Source: Aliishimia sp963922415 (GTDB lineage: Bacteria > Pseudomonadota > Alphaproteobacteria > Rhodobacterales > Rhodobacteraceae). From it: a stretch of DNA of 64,000 nucleotides. The first letter of the stretch is position 1; each line of letters begins with the position of its first letter. The notes beneath the pieces were generated by a model that saw only the letters and a list, made by a program, of their open reading frames with translations, had not been told where the DNA came from and made no database searches. Location: assembly GCA_963922415.1 (NCBI GenBank), contig CAWUIP010000004.1:14467-78466 (forward strand). Direction: 5' to 3'. A program made the position numbers and the translations under genes. Positions 17,050-25,922 of the stretch are shown here, piece after piece.

Positions 17050-18798
17050 ATGAGCACCCAAAACAGCCTTCGCGCGCGACAAACGCGGTTCATGAACAGG
17101 CTTGCAGCCCGCCTAACCGCGCGCGCGGAACCAGCGAAGGGCTTTGTCAAACCACCTGAACCGCGCACGATCGGCAGCTTTGCTAAGGGGCGGCAGCTTA
17201 TCGCTGGCAATTACCTGTTGGCGGGGCATCTCGTCACCGCGCCGGGTCAGACCATTTGGGAGATCAAAGCGCCGGACACCGCCTTTGACCTGGAACGGCA
17301 AGGATTTGCATGGCTTGACGATTTGGCGGCAGTCGGTGACAGAGCAGCGCGTGCGGCTGCGTCTGCCTGGGTCGATGAATGGATTGAGCAGTGCGGCAAA
17401 GGCACCGGTCCGGGGTGGACGCCAGACCTGACAGGCCGCCGGTTGATCCGCTGGATCAACCACGCAACTCTGGTCTTGCGCGGGCGCGACCCTGGGGCGT
17501 CCGCTGCCTTCTTTCGCGCGCTCACGCATCAGACCCATTTCCTGTCGCGCCGGTGGCATTCGACCCCGGCAGGGCTGCCGCGATTTGAGGCGCTGTCTGG
17601 GTTGGTGTACGCCTCACTTGCGCTCGAGGGGTTGGAAGGCTTGGCCGATCCAGCCATCGCTGCGCTGTCGAGTGACTGCGAAACCCAAATCGACGCTGAT
17701 GGCGGTATCCCAACACGAAATCCAGAAGAGTTGTTGCAGGTTTTTACGCTCTTAACCTGGACCGCATCCGCGATTGCCGAGGCGCATCGGCCGCTGGACC
17801 CGGCCCATACGGCTGCAATTGACCGGATCGCGCCGACGCTGCGGACGTTACGCCACGCCGATGGCGCACTGGCTCGGTTTCATGGCGGGGGACGCGGCAC
17901 AGAGGGGTGGCTGGACCACGCGCTGGCGGCTTCGGGGGTGAGACGGCGCGTTCCAGACGGACTTGCGATGGGATTCGCACGACTGTCGGCCGGGCGAAGT
18001 TCCATCATTATCGACGCAAGCCCACCACCAGGCGGCGCTGCAAGCCTGAACGCACATGCCTCTACGTTGGCTTTCGAAATGACGTGTGGGCGTCGGCCGA
18101 TGATCGTGAATTGCGGCGCAGGCTCGTCTTTTGGGGCCGATTGGCGGCGTGCGGGCCGTGCCACACCGTCGCACAGCGCGTTGAGTCTAGATGGTTTTTC
18201 GAGTGCCCGACTGGGCGACGAAGACAAGCAATCGCTGCGCGAGGCGCTTCTGGATGCGCCGGATTACGTGCCGATTGAAATCAGCGAGGTTTCGGATGGC
18301 CAACGCTTTCAGGGCGGTCACAACGGATATGTCCAGACACATGGGTTGACCCATGCGCGGACTTTGGAGTTGACCTTTGATGGTCGCGGTCTGGCTGGCG
18401 AGGACATGCTTCTGGCGCTCGACGCCGCCGACAAACGCCGCTTCGATCGCGCGTTAGAAGCAACTGGATTGCGCGGGGTACTCTATGACATCCGCTTTCA
18501 TTTGCACCCCGACGCGGATGTCGAACTTGACCAGGGCGGCAAAGTTGTCGCGATTACACTCAAAAGCGGCGAGGTCTGGATGTTTCGCAGTGAGAGCGCG
18601 CCGTTGCGTATTGAGCCTTCTGTCTACTTGGAAACGGGCCGATTGAAGCCGCGCGCGACGCGCCAAATTGTTCTATCAGGAACAGTTACCGACTATTCTA
18701 ACCGGATGCGATGGTCACTTACCAAGCCGCACGATGCAGGGTTTGGGGTGCGCGACCTCGTGCAAGATACGTTCGAACTGCCCGAAGGCGAGTTTTGA
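17050..18798 (+). CDS. Heparinase II/III-like protein
   Basis: A 582-residue protein with an N-terminal alpha-toroid region and a C-terminal heparinase II/III-type beta-sandwich. Recognisable segments are GRRLIRWINHATLVL, FRALTHQTHFLSRRWHST, HGGGRGTEGWLDHALAASG and MIVNCGAG-SFGADWRRAGRATPSHSALSLDG. Family members are uronate-containing polysaccharide lyases, but many alphaproteobacterial copies have unknown substrates. No clear signal peptide is seen, so a cytoplasmic or unconventional location is possible. It sits between rsmB and purH, a position shared in relatives as far as I recall. Confidence 0.85.
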   Translation: MSTQNSLRARQTRFMNRLAARLTARAEPAKGFVKPPEPRTIGSFAKGRQLIAGNYLLAGHLVTAPGQTIWEIKAPDTAFDLERQGFAWLDDLAAVGDRAARAAASAWVDEWIEQCGKGTGPGWTPDLTGRRLIRWINHATLVLRGRDPGASAAFFRALTHQTHFLSRRWHSTPAGLPRFEALSGLVYASLALEGLEGLADPAIAALSSDCETQIDADGGIPTRNPEELLQVFTLLTWTASAIAEAHRPLDPAHTAAIDRIAPTLRTLRHADGALARFHGGGRGTEGWLDHALAASGVRRRVPDGLAMGFARLSAGRSSIIIDASPPPGGAASLNAHASTLAFEMTCGRRPMIVNCGAGSSFGADWRRAGRATPSHSALSLDGFSSARLGDEDKQSLREALLDAPDYVPIEISEVSDGQRFQGGHNGYVQTHGLTHARTLELTFDGRGLAGEDMLLALDAADKRRFDRALEATGLRGVLYDIRFHLHPDADVELDQGGKVVAITLKSGEVWMFRSESAPLRIEPSVYLETGRLKPRATRQIVLSGTVTDYSNRMRWSLTKPHDAGFGVRDLVQDTFELPEGEF

Positions 18799-18907
18799 CC
18801 GAAAAACGGCTCAGGTGTCACTTGCCTAAACGGCTGCGTTTGCAGCTTCGGGCGTTCAAGGGTATGCAGCCTGCAAAACGAAACACATATCGCAGACAGG
18901 CTTTCCC

Positions 18908-20488
18908 ATGACCGACATTGTGCCCGTGCGTCGCGCGCTGATTTCTGTTTCTGACAAGACAGGACTGCCGGAATTGGGCGCCGCGTTGGCGGCACATAGG
19001 GTCGAGATCCTGTCAACCGGGGGAACGGCGGGTCTGCTACGTGATCTGGGCTGCGCGGTCACCGAAGTGGCCGAAGCCACCGGTTTTCCAGAAATGATGG
19101 ATGGCCGCGTTAAGACCTTGCACCCAGTCGTGCACGGCGGTCTTTTGGCGCTGCGTGACAAAGCGGATCATGTTGCCGCGATGGAAACGCATGGGATCGC
19201 GGGCATCGATCTTGTGATCGTGAATCTCTATCCTTTTGAAAACGCGCTCGCGCGTGGAGCATCTTATGCCGAGATGATCGAAAACATCGACATTGGCGGG
19301 CCCGCCATGCTGCGCTCTGCAGCGAAAAACCATCGCTTTGTGACTGTCGTGACGGATATTGAGGATTATGCCTCTCTGCTGGCTGCGATGGCGGAGCATG
19401 ATGGGGGAACACCTTACATACTGCGTCAAAAACTGGCGCAAATCGCCTATGCGCGCACGGCTGCCTATGATGCGGCGGTCAGCACGTGGATGGCGGGTGA
19501 GGTCGGCGGAACACCGCGGCGGAGGGTCTTCGCGGGTACAGTGCGGCAAGAGCTGCGATATGGCGAAAACCCTCATCAAGGGGCCGCCTTTTACGCCGAG
19601 CCCGTGCCGCGCCCGGGTGTCGCGACCGCGACGCAACATCAGGGAAAGGCGCTCAGCTACAACAACATCAACGATGCGGATGCCGCGTTCGAGTTGATTT
19701 CCGAATTTGATCCAGCAGAGGGGCCCGCGTGCGCGATTATCAAACACGCCAATCCATGTGGCGTGGGGCAGGGCGAGACGCTTCTCGGCGCCTATCAGCG
19801 CGCCTTTGACTGCGACCGGACCTCGGCCTTTGGGGGGATCGTCGCGTTTAACCAGCCGCTTGACGGTGAAACGGCGCAGGCGGTTGTCGAAATCCTGACC
19901 GAGGTGGTGATCGCGCCGGGTGCCTCGGAGGCCGCCAAACAGGTCTTTTCGGCTAAAAAGAACCTGCGTCTTCTGACAACCGACGGGCTGGCCGACCCCC
20001 GTGCTGCGGGGATCGCGGCCAAGCAAGTGTCTGGCGGGTGGCTGGTGCAAGACGCGGACCGCGCCGGTGTCCCGGATCCGCAGGTGGTCACAAAGCGCGC
20101 GCCATCCGAGGCTGAGATGGCCGATTTGCGCCTGGCTTGGATCATCGCAAAGCACGTGAAGTCCAATGCAATCGTCTACGTCAAAGACGGCGCGACCGTC
20201 GGCATTGGCGCGGGCCAAATGAGCCGTGTGGACAGCGCGCTGATCGCGGCAAAAAAGGCAGAGCGGATGGCAGACGCCCTGGGCCTCGCGGCGCCGTTGA
20301 CCCATGGCTGTGCGGTCGCGTCCGACGCCTTCTTTCCGTTCCCAGACGGGTTGATGGAGGCCGCCGCCGCAGGCGCAACAGCTGTGATCCAGCCGGGCGG
20401 TGCGATGCGTGACGACGACGTGATTGCAGCGGCGGACGCGGCGGGCCTAGCGATGGTCTTCACCGGCCAGCGGCACTTTCGGCACTGA
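18908..20488 (+). CDS. purH: Bifunctional AICAR transformylase / IMP cyclohydrolase
   Basis: A 526-residue PurH of normal length. The N-terminal third is the IMP cyclohydrolase domain (VRRALISVSDKTGLPELG, STGGTAGLLRDLG, KTLHPVVHGGLLA), and the rest is the transformylase domain (RYGENPHQGAAFY, IIKHANPCGVG, SNAIVYVKDGATVGIGAGQMSRVDS, SDAFFPFPDG). It completes purine synthesis from AICAR to IMP with formyl-tetrahydrofolate. The stop codon shares a base with the lspA start (TGATG). Confidence 0.97.
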   Translation: MTDIVPVRRALISVSDKTGLPELGAALAAHRVEILSTGGTAGLLRDLGCAVTEVAEATGFPEMMDGRVKTLHPVVHGGLLALRDKADHVAAMETHGIAGIDLVIVNLYPFENALARGASYAEMIENIDIGGPAMLRSAAKNHRFVTVVTDIEDYASLLAAMAEHDGGTPYILRQKLAQIAYARTAAYDAAVSTWMAGEVGGTPRRRVFAGTVRQELRYGENPHQGAAFYAEPVPRPGVATATQHQGKALSYNNINDADAAFELISEFDPAEGPACAIIKHANPCGVGQGETLLGAYQRAFDCDRTSAFGGIVAFNQPLDGETAQAVVEILTEVVIAPGASEAAKQVFSAKKNLRLLTTDGLADPRAAGIAAKQVSGGWLVQDADRAGVPDPQVVTKRAPSEAEMADLRLAWIIAKHVKSNAIVYVKDGATVGIGAGQMSRVDSALIAAKKAERMADALGLAAPLTHGCAVASDAFFPFPDGLMEAAAAGATAVIQPGGAMRDDDVIAAADAAGLAMVFTGQRHFRH

Positions 20489-20970
20489 TGCGCGTCGTTT
20501 ATTGGGCTTCCCTTGCTGCGTTCCTGTTGGATCAAATCAGCAAATATGTGGTTGTGCACACGCTGCAGGTTGAGTTGCGCGGTCCCATCAACGTAGCGCC
20601 GCCACTCTTGCGGTTCATTTACGGCGAAAACCACGGGATCAATTTTGGCATTGGCGGCGATTACGTAAATGCCTGGGTCTGGATCGGTTTGGCGCTGGCG
20701 ATCTGCGCGTGGCTGCTGTGGTGGCTTTGGACGCGCGCGCTGCCGATCGTGCCGCGCCTTTGCGGCGGGCTCGTTGTCGGCGGCGCTTTGGGCAATGTCT
20801 TTGACCGCATCGTCTATGGCTATGTCCTGGACTTTCTCAACATGTCCTGCTGTGGGATCGACAACCCTTATGTGTTCAATGTCGCCGATATCTTCATCTT
20901 CGCAGGCGCGCTCGGCTTGGTGTTGCTGACGCCCGAAGATACGCCGCGCAAGGGCAAGAAGGGGGCGTGA
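20488..20970 (+). CDS. lspA: Lipoprotein signal peptidase (signal peptidase II)
   Basis: A 160-residue inner-membrane aspartyl peptidase with four membrane segments. The two catalytic aspartates are in GNVFDRIVYG and NVADIFIFAGAL, and the N-terminal FLLDQISKYVV motif is typical. It cleaves the signal peptide of prolipoproteins before the lipid-modified cysteine. It overlaps purH by one base, and the next gene encodes a predicted lipoprotein, that is, a possible substrate. Confidence 0.95.
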   Translation: MRVVYWASLAAFLLDQISKYVVVHTLQVELRGPINVAPPLLRFIYGENHGINFGIGGDYVNAWVWIGLALAICAWLLWWLWTRALPIVPRLCGGLVVGGALGNVFDRIVYGYVLDFLNMSCCGIDNPYVFNVADIFIFAGALGLVLLTPEDTPRKGKKGA

Positions 20971-21023
20971 CAAGGGTGGCTGGTTTGGCGTATCCAAGGT
21001 GTCAGACATGGGGGACGCAGCCA

Positions 21024-21527
21024 ATGCGGTTCGTGCAAATCGGTTTGATACTGGCCATCGTTGGCCTGAGCGCCTGTGGCGAAGTGCGACTGCGTGAATT
21101 GCGCAATCCGTCCGAAGGGCCAGACGAATTTAAGATTACGCCGGGCCTTCCGCTGGAATCGCCTGACGACTACGCGTTCTTGCCTGAGCCAACGCCGGGC
21201 GGAAGCAATCTCACGGATCAGTTGCCATTGGAAACCTCCGTTGCTGCCCTGGGCGGACGGCGCACCAACAGCACAACGATACCTGCAAGTGACGGCGGTA
21301 TCGTCAACTATGCCTCGCGCTTTGGTCGCGATGGCACGATCCGTGAAACCTTGGCTGCGGAAGACGCGGATTTCCGCAAACGGCGCGGGCGTTTCACCAA
21401 TATCCGCATCGTGCGCCGCGACAGCTACGAGCTTGTCTATCGCCGCGAAGTGCTTGACGCCTTTGCCGAACAGCGCCGCTGGCGTGCGGCTGGGGCCCGG
21501 ACCGCCTCGGCACCTCCGCAAGAGTAA
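21024..21527 (+). CDS. DUF3035 family lipoprotein
   Basis: A 167-residue predicted lipoprotein. The start at 21024 gives a classic signal (MRFVQIGLILAIVGL) ending in the lipobox LSAC with the lipidated cysteine near residue 18; a GTG overlapping the lspA stop at 20967 would add 19 residues and spoil the signal. The mature part carries the DUF3035 pattern (LRNPSEGPDEFKITPGLPLESPDDYAFLPEPTPGG). DUF3035 genes between lspA and M16 peptidases are usual in Rhodobacteraceae; the role is unknown. Confidence 0.88.
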   Translation: MRFVQIGLILAIVGLSACGEVRLRELRNPSEGPDEFKITPGLPLESPDDYAFLPEPTPGGSNLTDQLPLETSVAALGGRRTNSTTIPASDGGIVNYASRFGRDGTIRETLAAEDADFRKRRGRFTNIRIVRRDSYELVYRREVLDAFAEQRRWRAAGARTASAPPQE

Positions 21528-21616
21528 GCGCTCACGATCGCGCCAGTGCGCTTGAATGCGCGCCGTTGCGCCGTACATCTAAAAACAACATCGTCAATCC
21601 TTGCGAAGGAGAATTT

Positions 21617-22948
21617 ATGCTGCGCCGTCTTCTGATTGCTCTGATCGCTTCCGTTCCAATCGCGGCTTCCGCCGAAGATCTGGTGACCTCATTCACGCTG
21701 GAAAACGGGATGGAGGTTGTTGTGGTCGAAGACCACCGCGCGCCGGTCGTGCAGCACATGCTGTGGTACCGCGCGGGGTCCGCTGACGAGCCGCCCGGCA
21801 AGTCGGGTGTCGCGCATTTCTTGGAGCATTTGCTGTTTAAAGCCACGGATGAGTTGGAATCGGGTGAATTCTCCGCGACCGTGTCGGCCAATGGGGGGCA
21901 AGACAATGCCTTCACCAGCTACGATTACACGGGCTATTTCCAGAAAGTCGCTGCCGATCGGCTGGGCTTGATGATGAAAATGGAAGCGGACCGGATGACC
22001 GACATCCGCCTGACCGAAGATGACATCCTCAACGAGCGCGGCGTGATCTTAGAAGAACGCAACCAGCGCACCGAAAACAACCCGCGCGCGCTCTTTGGGG
22101 AGCAAATGAACGCCGCGCAGTACCTCAACCACGGCTACGCGATCCCCATCATCGGCTGGATGCACGAGATGGAGCAGTTGGGTATGGAGGATGTGATGGC
22201 CTTCTATGCGGATCACTATGCGCCCAATAACGCGATCCTGGTCGTGTCGGGCGATGTGACGCCGGACGAGGTGCGCGCCCTTGCCGAAGAACATTACGGC
22301 CCAATCCCGGCCAATCCCGCGATCAAACCGCGCGAGAGGAGCCAAGAACCCCCACAGATTGCCGCACGGCGCGTGATGTTCGAAGACCCACGCGTTGCCA
22401 GCGAGTATGTCTATCGCAGCTACCTGGCACCCGAACGGGATCCCGGCGACCAGGAAAAGGCCGCGGCTCTGCGGATCCTGGCAGAGCTTTTGGGCGGGGG
22501 GCAGACCTCTTACATGACGGAAAAACTGCAGTTCGAAGAACAAACCGCCGTTTACACGGGCGCGTTTTATCGGGGCACTTCGTTGGATGACACGACGTTC
22601 GACGTTGTGATTGTGCCGCGCCCTGGCGTGAGCCTTGAAGAAGCTGAGGCCGCGATGGAACGGGTCATGGCGCAATTTCTGGAAGACGGCGTGGATGAAG
22701 ACGCGCTGGACCGGATCAAGATGCAGGTGCGCGCATCGCAAATCTATGCCCGCGATAACGTCGACGGGATTGCGCGGCGCTACGGCGCGGCGATGGCCTC
22801 TGGCTTGACCGTCGCGGATGTCAAAGCCTGGCCCGACCTGATCCAGGCGGTCACATCCGAAGATGTGTTGGAAGCGGCCCGGGCCGTGTGGAAAGACGAA
22901 ACTTCGGTCACGGGTTGGCTGATGAAATCTGAAGAGGTGAGCCAATGA
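21617..22948 (+). CDS. M16 family zinc metallopeptidase, catalytic member
   Basis: A 443-residue pitrilysin-family peptidase with a signal peptide ending near residue 20 (AASA-ED). The inverted zinc motif is HFLEH (H67, E70, H71), and the downstream glutamate lies in ILNERGVILEERNQR. The second half is the C-terminal M16 domain. It should degrade small periplasmic peptides together with the inactive partner encoded next. AAGGAG at 21606-21611 supports the ATG at 21617 rather than an upstream ATG at 21566. It overlaps its partner gene by four bases. Confidence 0.93.
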   Translation: MLRRLLIALIASVPIAASAEDLVTSFTLENGMEVVVVEDHRAPVVQHMLWYRAGSADEPPGKSGVAHFLEHLLFKATDELESGEFSATVSANGGQDNAFTSYDYTGYFQKVAADRLGLMMKMEADRMTDIRLTEDDILNERGVILEERNQRTENNPRALFGEQMNAAQYLNHGYAIPIIGWMHEMEQLGMEDVMAFYADHYAPNNAILVVSGDVTPDEVRALAEEHYGPIPANPAIKPRERSQEPPQIAARRVMFEDPRVASEYVYRSYLAPERDPGDQEKAAALRILAELLGGGQTSYMTEKLQFEEQTAVYTGAFYRGTSLDDTTFDVVIVPRPGVSLEEAEAAMERVMAQFLEDGVDEDALDRIKMQVRASQIYARDNVDGIARRYGAAMASGLTVADVKAWPDLIQAVTSEDVLEAARAVWKDETSVTGWLMKSEEVSQ

Positions 22949-24258
22949 TGCGCTTTGCACTCCTATTTGTCGCCCTGATTGTTGCGCTGCCCGCTCGCGC
23001 CGAGGTCAAGATCGAAGAAGTGACTTCGCCGGGTGGCCTGACCGCGTGGCTGGTGCGCGAGCCGTCCATCCCGTTTATGGCGCTGGAGCTGTACTTTAAG
23101 GGGGGTGCCTCTCTCGACGTGCCCGAAAAGCGCGGTGCCATCTCGTTGATGACGTCGCTCTTGGAAGAGGGGGCCGAAGATATGGACGCGCGTGAATTCG
23201 CGCGCAGAACCGAAGGCTTGGCGGCGTCCTTTGGCTACGACGTTGGCGATGATGGCCTGACCGTGTCGGGCCGTTTTCTGACCGAAAACCGGGACGAGGC
23301 TGTGGCGCTGCTCCGGGCATCCATCGTTGCGCCACGCTTTGACGAAGATGCCGTGGAACGGGTCCGCGCGCAGCTTTTGTCCAACATCCGGTCAGATGCC
23401 AAAGATCCCCGCGCGCTGGCGCGCAAGGCCTTTGACGAGATGGCCTATGGCACCGTGCATCCCTATGGCAGCGACCCCAATGGCACCGAAGACAGTGTCA
23501 CGGATCTGACGCGGGACGATTTGATTGCTGCGCATCGGGCCGTGTTTGCACGCGACCGTGTCGTGATCGGCGCGGTCGGTGACATCACGCCCGAAGAGCT
23601 TGGCGCGCTGATGGACACGTTGCTGGGCGACCTGCCTGAAACCGGTGCGCCGATGCCCGGCCCGGTGGAGCCGCAGATCGCGCAAGGCGTGACAGTTGTA
23701 CCCTTCGAGACCCCTCAATCGGTCGCCCTCTTCGGTCATGTGGGCATTGAACGGGATCACCCTGACTTCTTCCCAGCTTACTTGTTGAACCAGATCCTTG
23801 GCGCCGGTGGCTTTGAAAGTCGCCTCACCGAAGAAGTCCGGGTCAAGCGCGGGCTGACCTATGGCGTCTACGCGTTCCTGTCGCCCAAAGACTACGCGGC
23901 GACCTACCAAGGGTCCGTGTCATCCGCCAATGATCGCATCGCCGAAGCGATTGACGTGATCCGCGACGAGTGGCGCGATATTGCCGAAAACGGCGTGACG
24001 GCCAAAGAGCTTGAAGATGCAAAACTGTTTTTGACGGGCGCCTATCCGCTCCGGTTCGATGGCAACGCCCGCATCGCGGGGATCCTCGTGGGCATGCAGT
24101 CCCAAGACCTGCCCATCGACTACATCGCGACGCGCAATGACAAGGTCAATGCGGTCACGTTGGAGGAGGCAAACGCCGTCGCCAAATGGCTCTATCAGCC
24201 CGACAGTCTACACTTCGTTGTGGTCGGCGCACCGGAAGGGCTGGAAGCCGGGAACTGA
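22945..24258 (+). CDS. M16 family peptidase-like protein lacking the zinc motif
   Basis: A 437-residue secreted M16 homologue (signal peptide ending around residue 19, ARAE). In place of HXXEH it reads SLMTSLLEEGAED, so the zinc ligands are missing and it is probably non-catalytic. The family often works as a pair of one active and one inactive subunit enclosing the substrate chamber. Translational overlap (ATGATG within the previous stop) fits an obligate heterodimer. An R/Y pair typical of the substrate-binding C-terminal domain occurs in EVRVKRGLTYGVYAF. Confidence 0.92.
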   Translation: MMRFALLFVALIVALPARAEVKIEEVTSPGGLTAWLVREPSIPFMALELYFKGGASLDVPEKRGAISLMTSLLEEGAEDMDAREFARRTEGLAASFGYDVGDDGLTVSGRFLTENRDEAVALLRASIVAPRFDEDAVERVRAQLLSNIRSDAKDPRALARKAFDEMAYGTVHPYGSDPNGTEDSVTDLTRDDLIAAHRAVFARDRVVIGAVGDITPEELGALMDTLLGDLPETGAPMPGPVEPQIAQGVTVVPFETPQSVALFGHVGIERDHPDFFPAYLLNQILGAGGFESRLTEEVRVKRGLTYGVYAFLSPKDYAATYQGSVSSANDRIAEAIDVIRDEWRDIAENGVTAKELEDAKLFLTGAYPLRFDGNARIAGILVGMQSQDLPIDYIATRNDKVNAVTLEEANAVAKWLYQPDSLHFVVVGAPEGLEAGN

Positions 24259-24353
24259 TCTGCGGGCGGTGGTTTTGGGCCCGTGCCTTTGACGGAAGAG
24301 CAACCGCCTTGCGTCGATGATCGAATATGTGAACATGTCGATAGGGGATCGTC

Positions 24354-25058
24354 TTGAGGCTGCTGCAAGGTTTGTGCTGTGCGCTTGTGGCCCTTGTTTT
24401 TCTGGCCGGGACGCTGAAAGCGACCCCTTTGAACCGATGGCAAATCTCGTGCGGCGTTGATGCTGGCGCGATCTCGAAGTCGGGCAAGACCTGGACCTTC
24501 AAAACAAGCAGCAACCAATGCCCAGGCGGGATCTTCAACCAACGGGCCGAGATTTACACGGACCGGATCAAGCCCACCCATAAAGGCACGTACCGCTTCA
24601 CTTCGCTCGTCTCTGTCAGGTCGCCGTCAAAAGAGACCTTTGCCATTTTTCAAATTCACGACGGGCGGTTTGGCTGTGCGCCGCCTTTGATGGTGCGCGT
24701 CCAGCCAAGTGGGCACCTAACGATCAATGGCGACTACAAGATCGGATCCAAGCCGGGCGAAAACTGCGTGCGAAACGTTTTGGCCAAAAGCGGAAAGTCA
24801 CATGCGCGGCTTCGGCGAGATGGCACTGAATACAAGCTTGACGTGGTTTTGGACTTCAACGGGCAAAGCGGCTTTGACGTCTTTGTCTACCTGGACGACG
24901 CGCTGCAAATCCAAGGTGCCTATACCGTTCAACCCGGCAAAGGCTATTTCGTGTCCAAGTTCTTCTACTTCAAGCACGGGTCCTATTCGCAAAACATGTT
25001 CGACTATGAACTTGTCTCGCGCGATATGCGCGTTCGCAAAATCCGCCTAAAAAAGTAG
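24354..25058 (+). CDS. Secreted polysaccharide lyase-like protein (PL7-type jelly roll)
   Basis: A 234-residue protein with a signal peptide ending near residue 22 (KATP). Three short signatures of the alginate-lyase PL7-like jelly roll appear in order: QRAEIYTD around residue 63, FQIHDGRF near 102 (the catalytic QIH motif) and YFKHGSYSQ near 209 (compare the PL7 YFKAGVYNQ motif). It may depolymerise a uronate polymer such as alginate or glucuronan. The frame opens with TTG at 24354; the nearest in-frame ATG upstream is followed at once by a stop codon. A strong terminator follows. PL13 or PL20 relatives are alternatives. Confidence 0.62.
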   Translation: MRLLQGLCCALVALVFLAGTLKATPLNRWQISCGVDAGAISKSGKTWTFKTSSNQCPGGIFNQRAEIYTDRIKPTHKGTYRFTSLVSVRSPSKETFAIFQIHDGRFGCAPPLMVRVQPSGHLTINGDYKIGSKPGENCVRNVLAKSGKSHARLRRDGTEYKLDVVLDFNGQSGFDVFVYLDDALQIQGAYTVQPGKGYFVSKFFYFKHGSYSQNMFDYELVSRDMRVRKIRLKK

Positions 25059-25099
25059 CAAGCCGACCCGCGCGGCAAGGCTCCGGTCGGTGAGAGGGC

Positions 25100-25131
25100 G
25101 TCGCGCACCGATATCTGGTGCGCGACCTTTT
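25100..25131 (+). terminator. Rho-independent terminator after the lyase-like gene
   Basis: GTCGCGCACC (25100-25109) and GGTGCGCGAC (25117-25126) form a perfect 10-bp stem with a 7-base loop, followed by CTTTTA. It separates the rightward lyase-like gene from the leftward YbjN-like gene. Confidence 0.9.
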
Positions 25132-25133
25132 AG

Positions 25134-25634
25134 TTACGCGCGCCCGTAGGCCTCTGCGATGGCGACCTGCATGGCCTCGCGGGGTGTTTTGTCGCCCCAA
25201 ACCAAAAGCTGGAGTGCGGGGTAGTAGCGCTCGGCGCTCATGACCGCGGCGCCGATCATCGTGTCGATCTGATCCGCGGTCGCCACTTGGCCGCCCGTCA
25301 GAACCAGCCCATAGCGATAAACCATCAGTTTTTGCTCGGCCCAATACGTGAAAGAGCCCGCCCAACACTGGTCATTGACAAGGTTCAAAAGCTCGTAAAG
25401 AGCGCCGTGACGGTCCTCTGGTGGCTCCATTTCGAACGTGCACACCATCCGCAGCGTTTCGTCGTAGTTAGACCATGCGAGTGTGAGCGAATACGTCCGC
25501 CACTGGCCTTCGACCGCCATCGCGATCTGGTCGTCGGCGATGCGATCAAAATCCCACTCATGATGCTCCGCCAGATGTTCAACGATGTCGATGGGGTGAA
25601 TTTCGTCTTCCAGAAAGTGTTCGGAAAGGGCCAT
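25134..25634 (-). CDS. YbjN domain-containing protein
   Basis: A 166-residue YbjN-type (CesT-like fold) protein, matching the family through the opening IHPIDIVEHLAEHHEWDFDR, the segment GQWRTYSLTLAWSNYDETLRMVCTFEMEPPE and the closing QLLVWG. Such proteins resemble type III secretion chaperones and may act as binding factors; E. coli YbjN affects motility and stress responses, but the mechanism is unclear. The ATG at 25634 is preferred over a GTG three codons upstream. Confidence 0.85.
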   Translation of the reverse strand: MALSEHFLEDEIHPIDIVEHLAEHHEWDFDRIADDQIAMAVEGQWRTYSLTLAWSNYDETLRMVCTFEMEPPEDRHGALYELLNLVNDQCWAGSFTYWAEQKLMVYRYGLVLTGGQVATADQIDTMIGAAVMSAERYYPALQLLVWGDKTPREAMQVAIAEAYGRA

Positions 25635-25650
25635 AGATGCCACCTCATAA

Positions 25651-25689
25651 ATCGCTTGAAGCGATGTCGCGGGGGCAGCAGCGCCCCCC
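25651..25689. repeat. Two adjacent hairpins between leftward genes
   Basis: ATCGC-TTGAA-GCGAT (25651-25665) is followed by a GC-rich hairpin with GGGGGC at 25671-25676 and GCCCCC at 25683-25688 around AGCAGC. Similar GGGGGNNAGCNNCCCCC elements are common between genes in Rhodobacteraceae; a related pair lies at 32562-32607. Possible roles are transcription termination or mRNA protection. Confidence 0.5.
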
Positions 25690-25922
25690 GGCGCCTCAAG
25701 TGCCTGCTCGATATCGGACCAGGGCGATCCCCTGTGCCCGTGTCTTGACCTTGCTTGACCCGCTAGAGCCTGGCAACCCTTTATTTGGGGATAACCGCAA
25801 TAAGTTGTGGAGCAACGTTGAAGTGGCGCAAATTGTGTTATCGCAACGACAGGCTGCGATTGCGTTGCGCAAGAAGTGGGCTTCGGCGCGCGAGACCAAA
25901 CGCGCGCCGAAGCTAGTCGGTC

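Noticed and set aside
19037..20305. 422-codon open frame opposite purH
   Set aside because: Antisense to purH, with a random-looking Arg/His-rich product.
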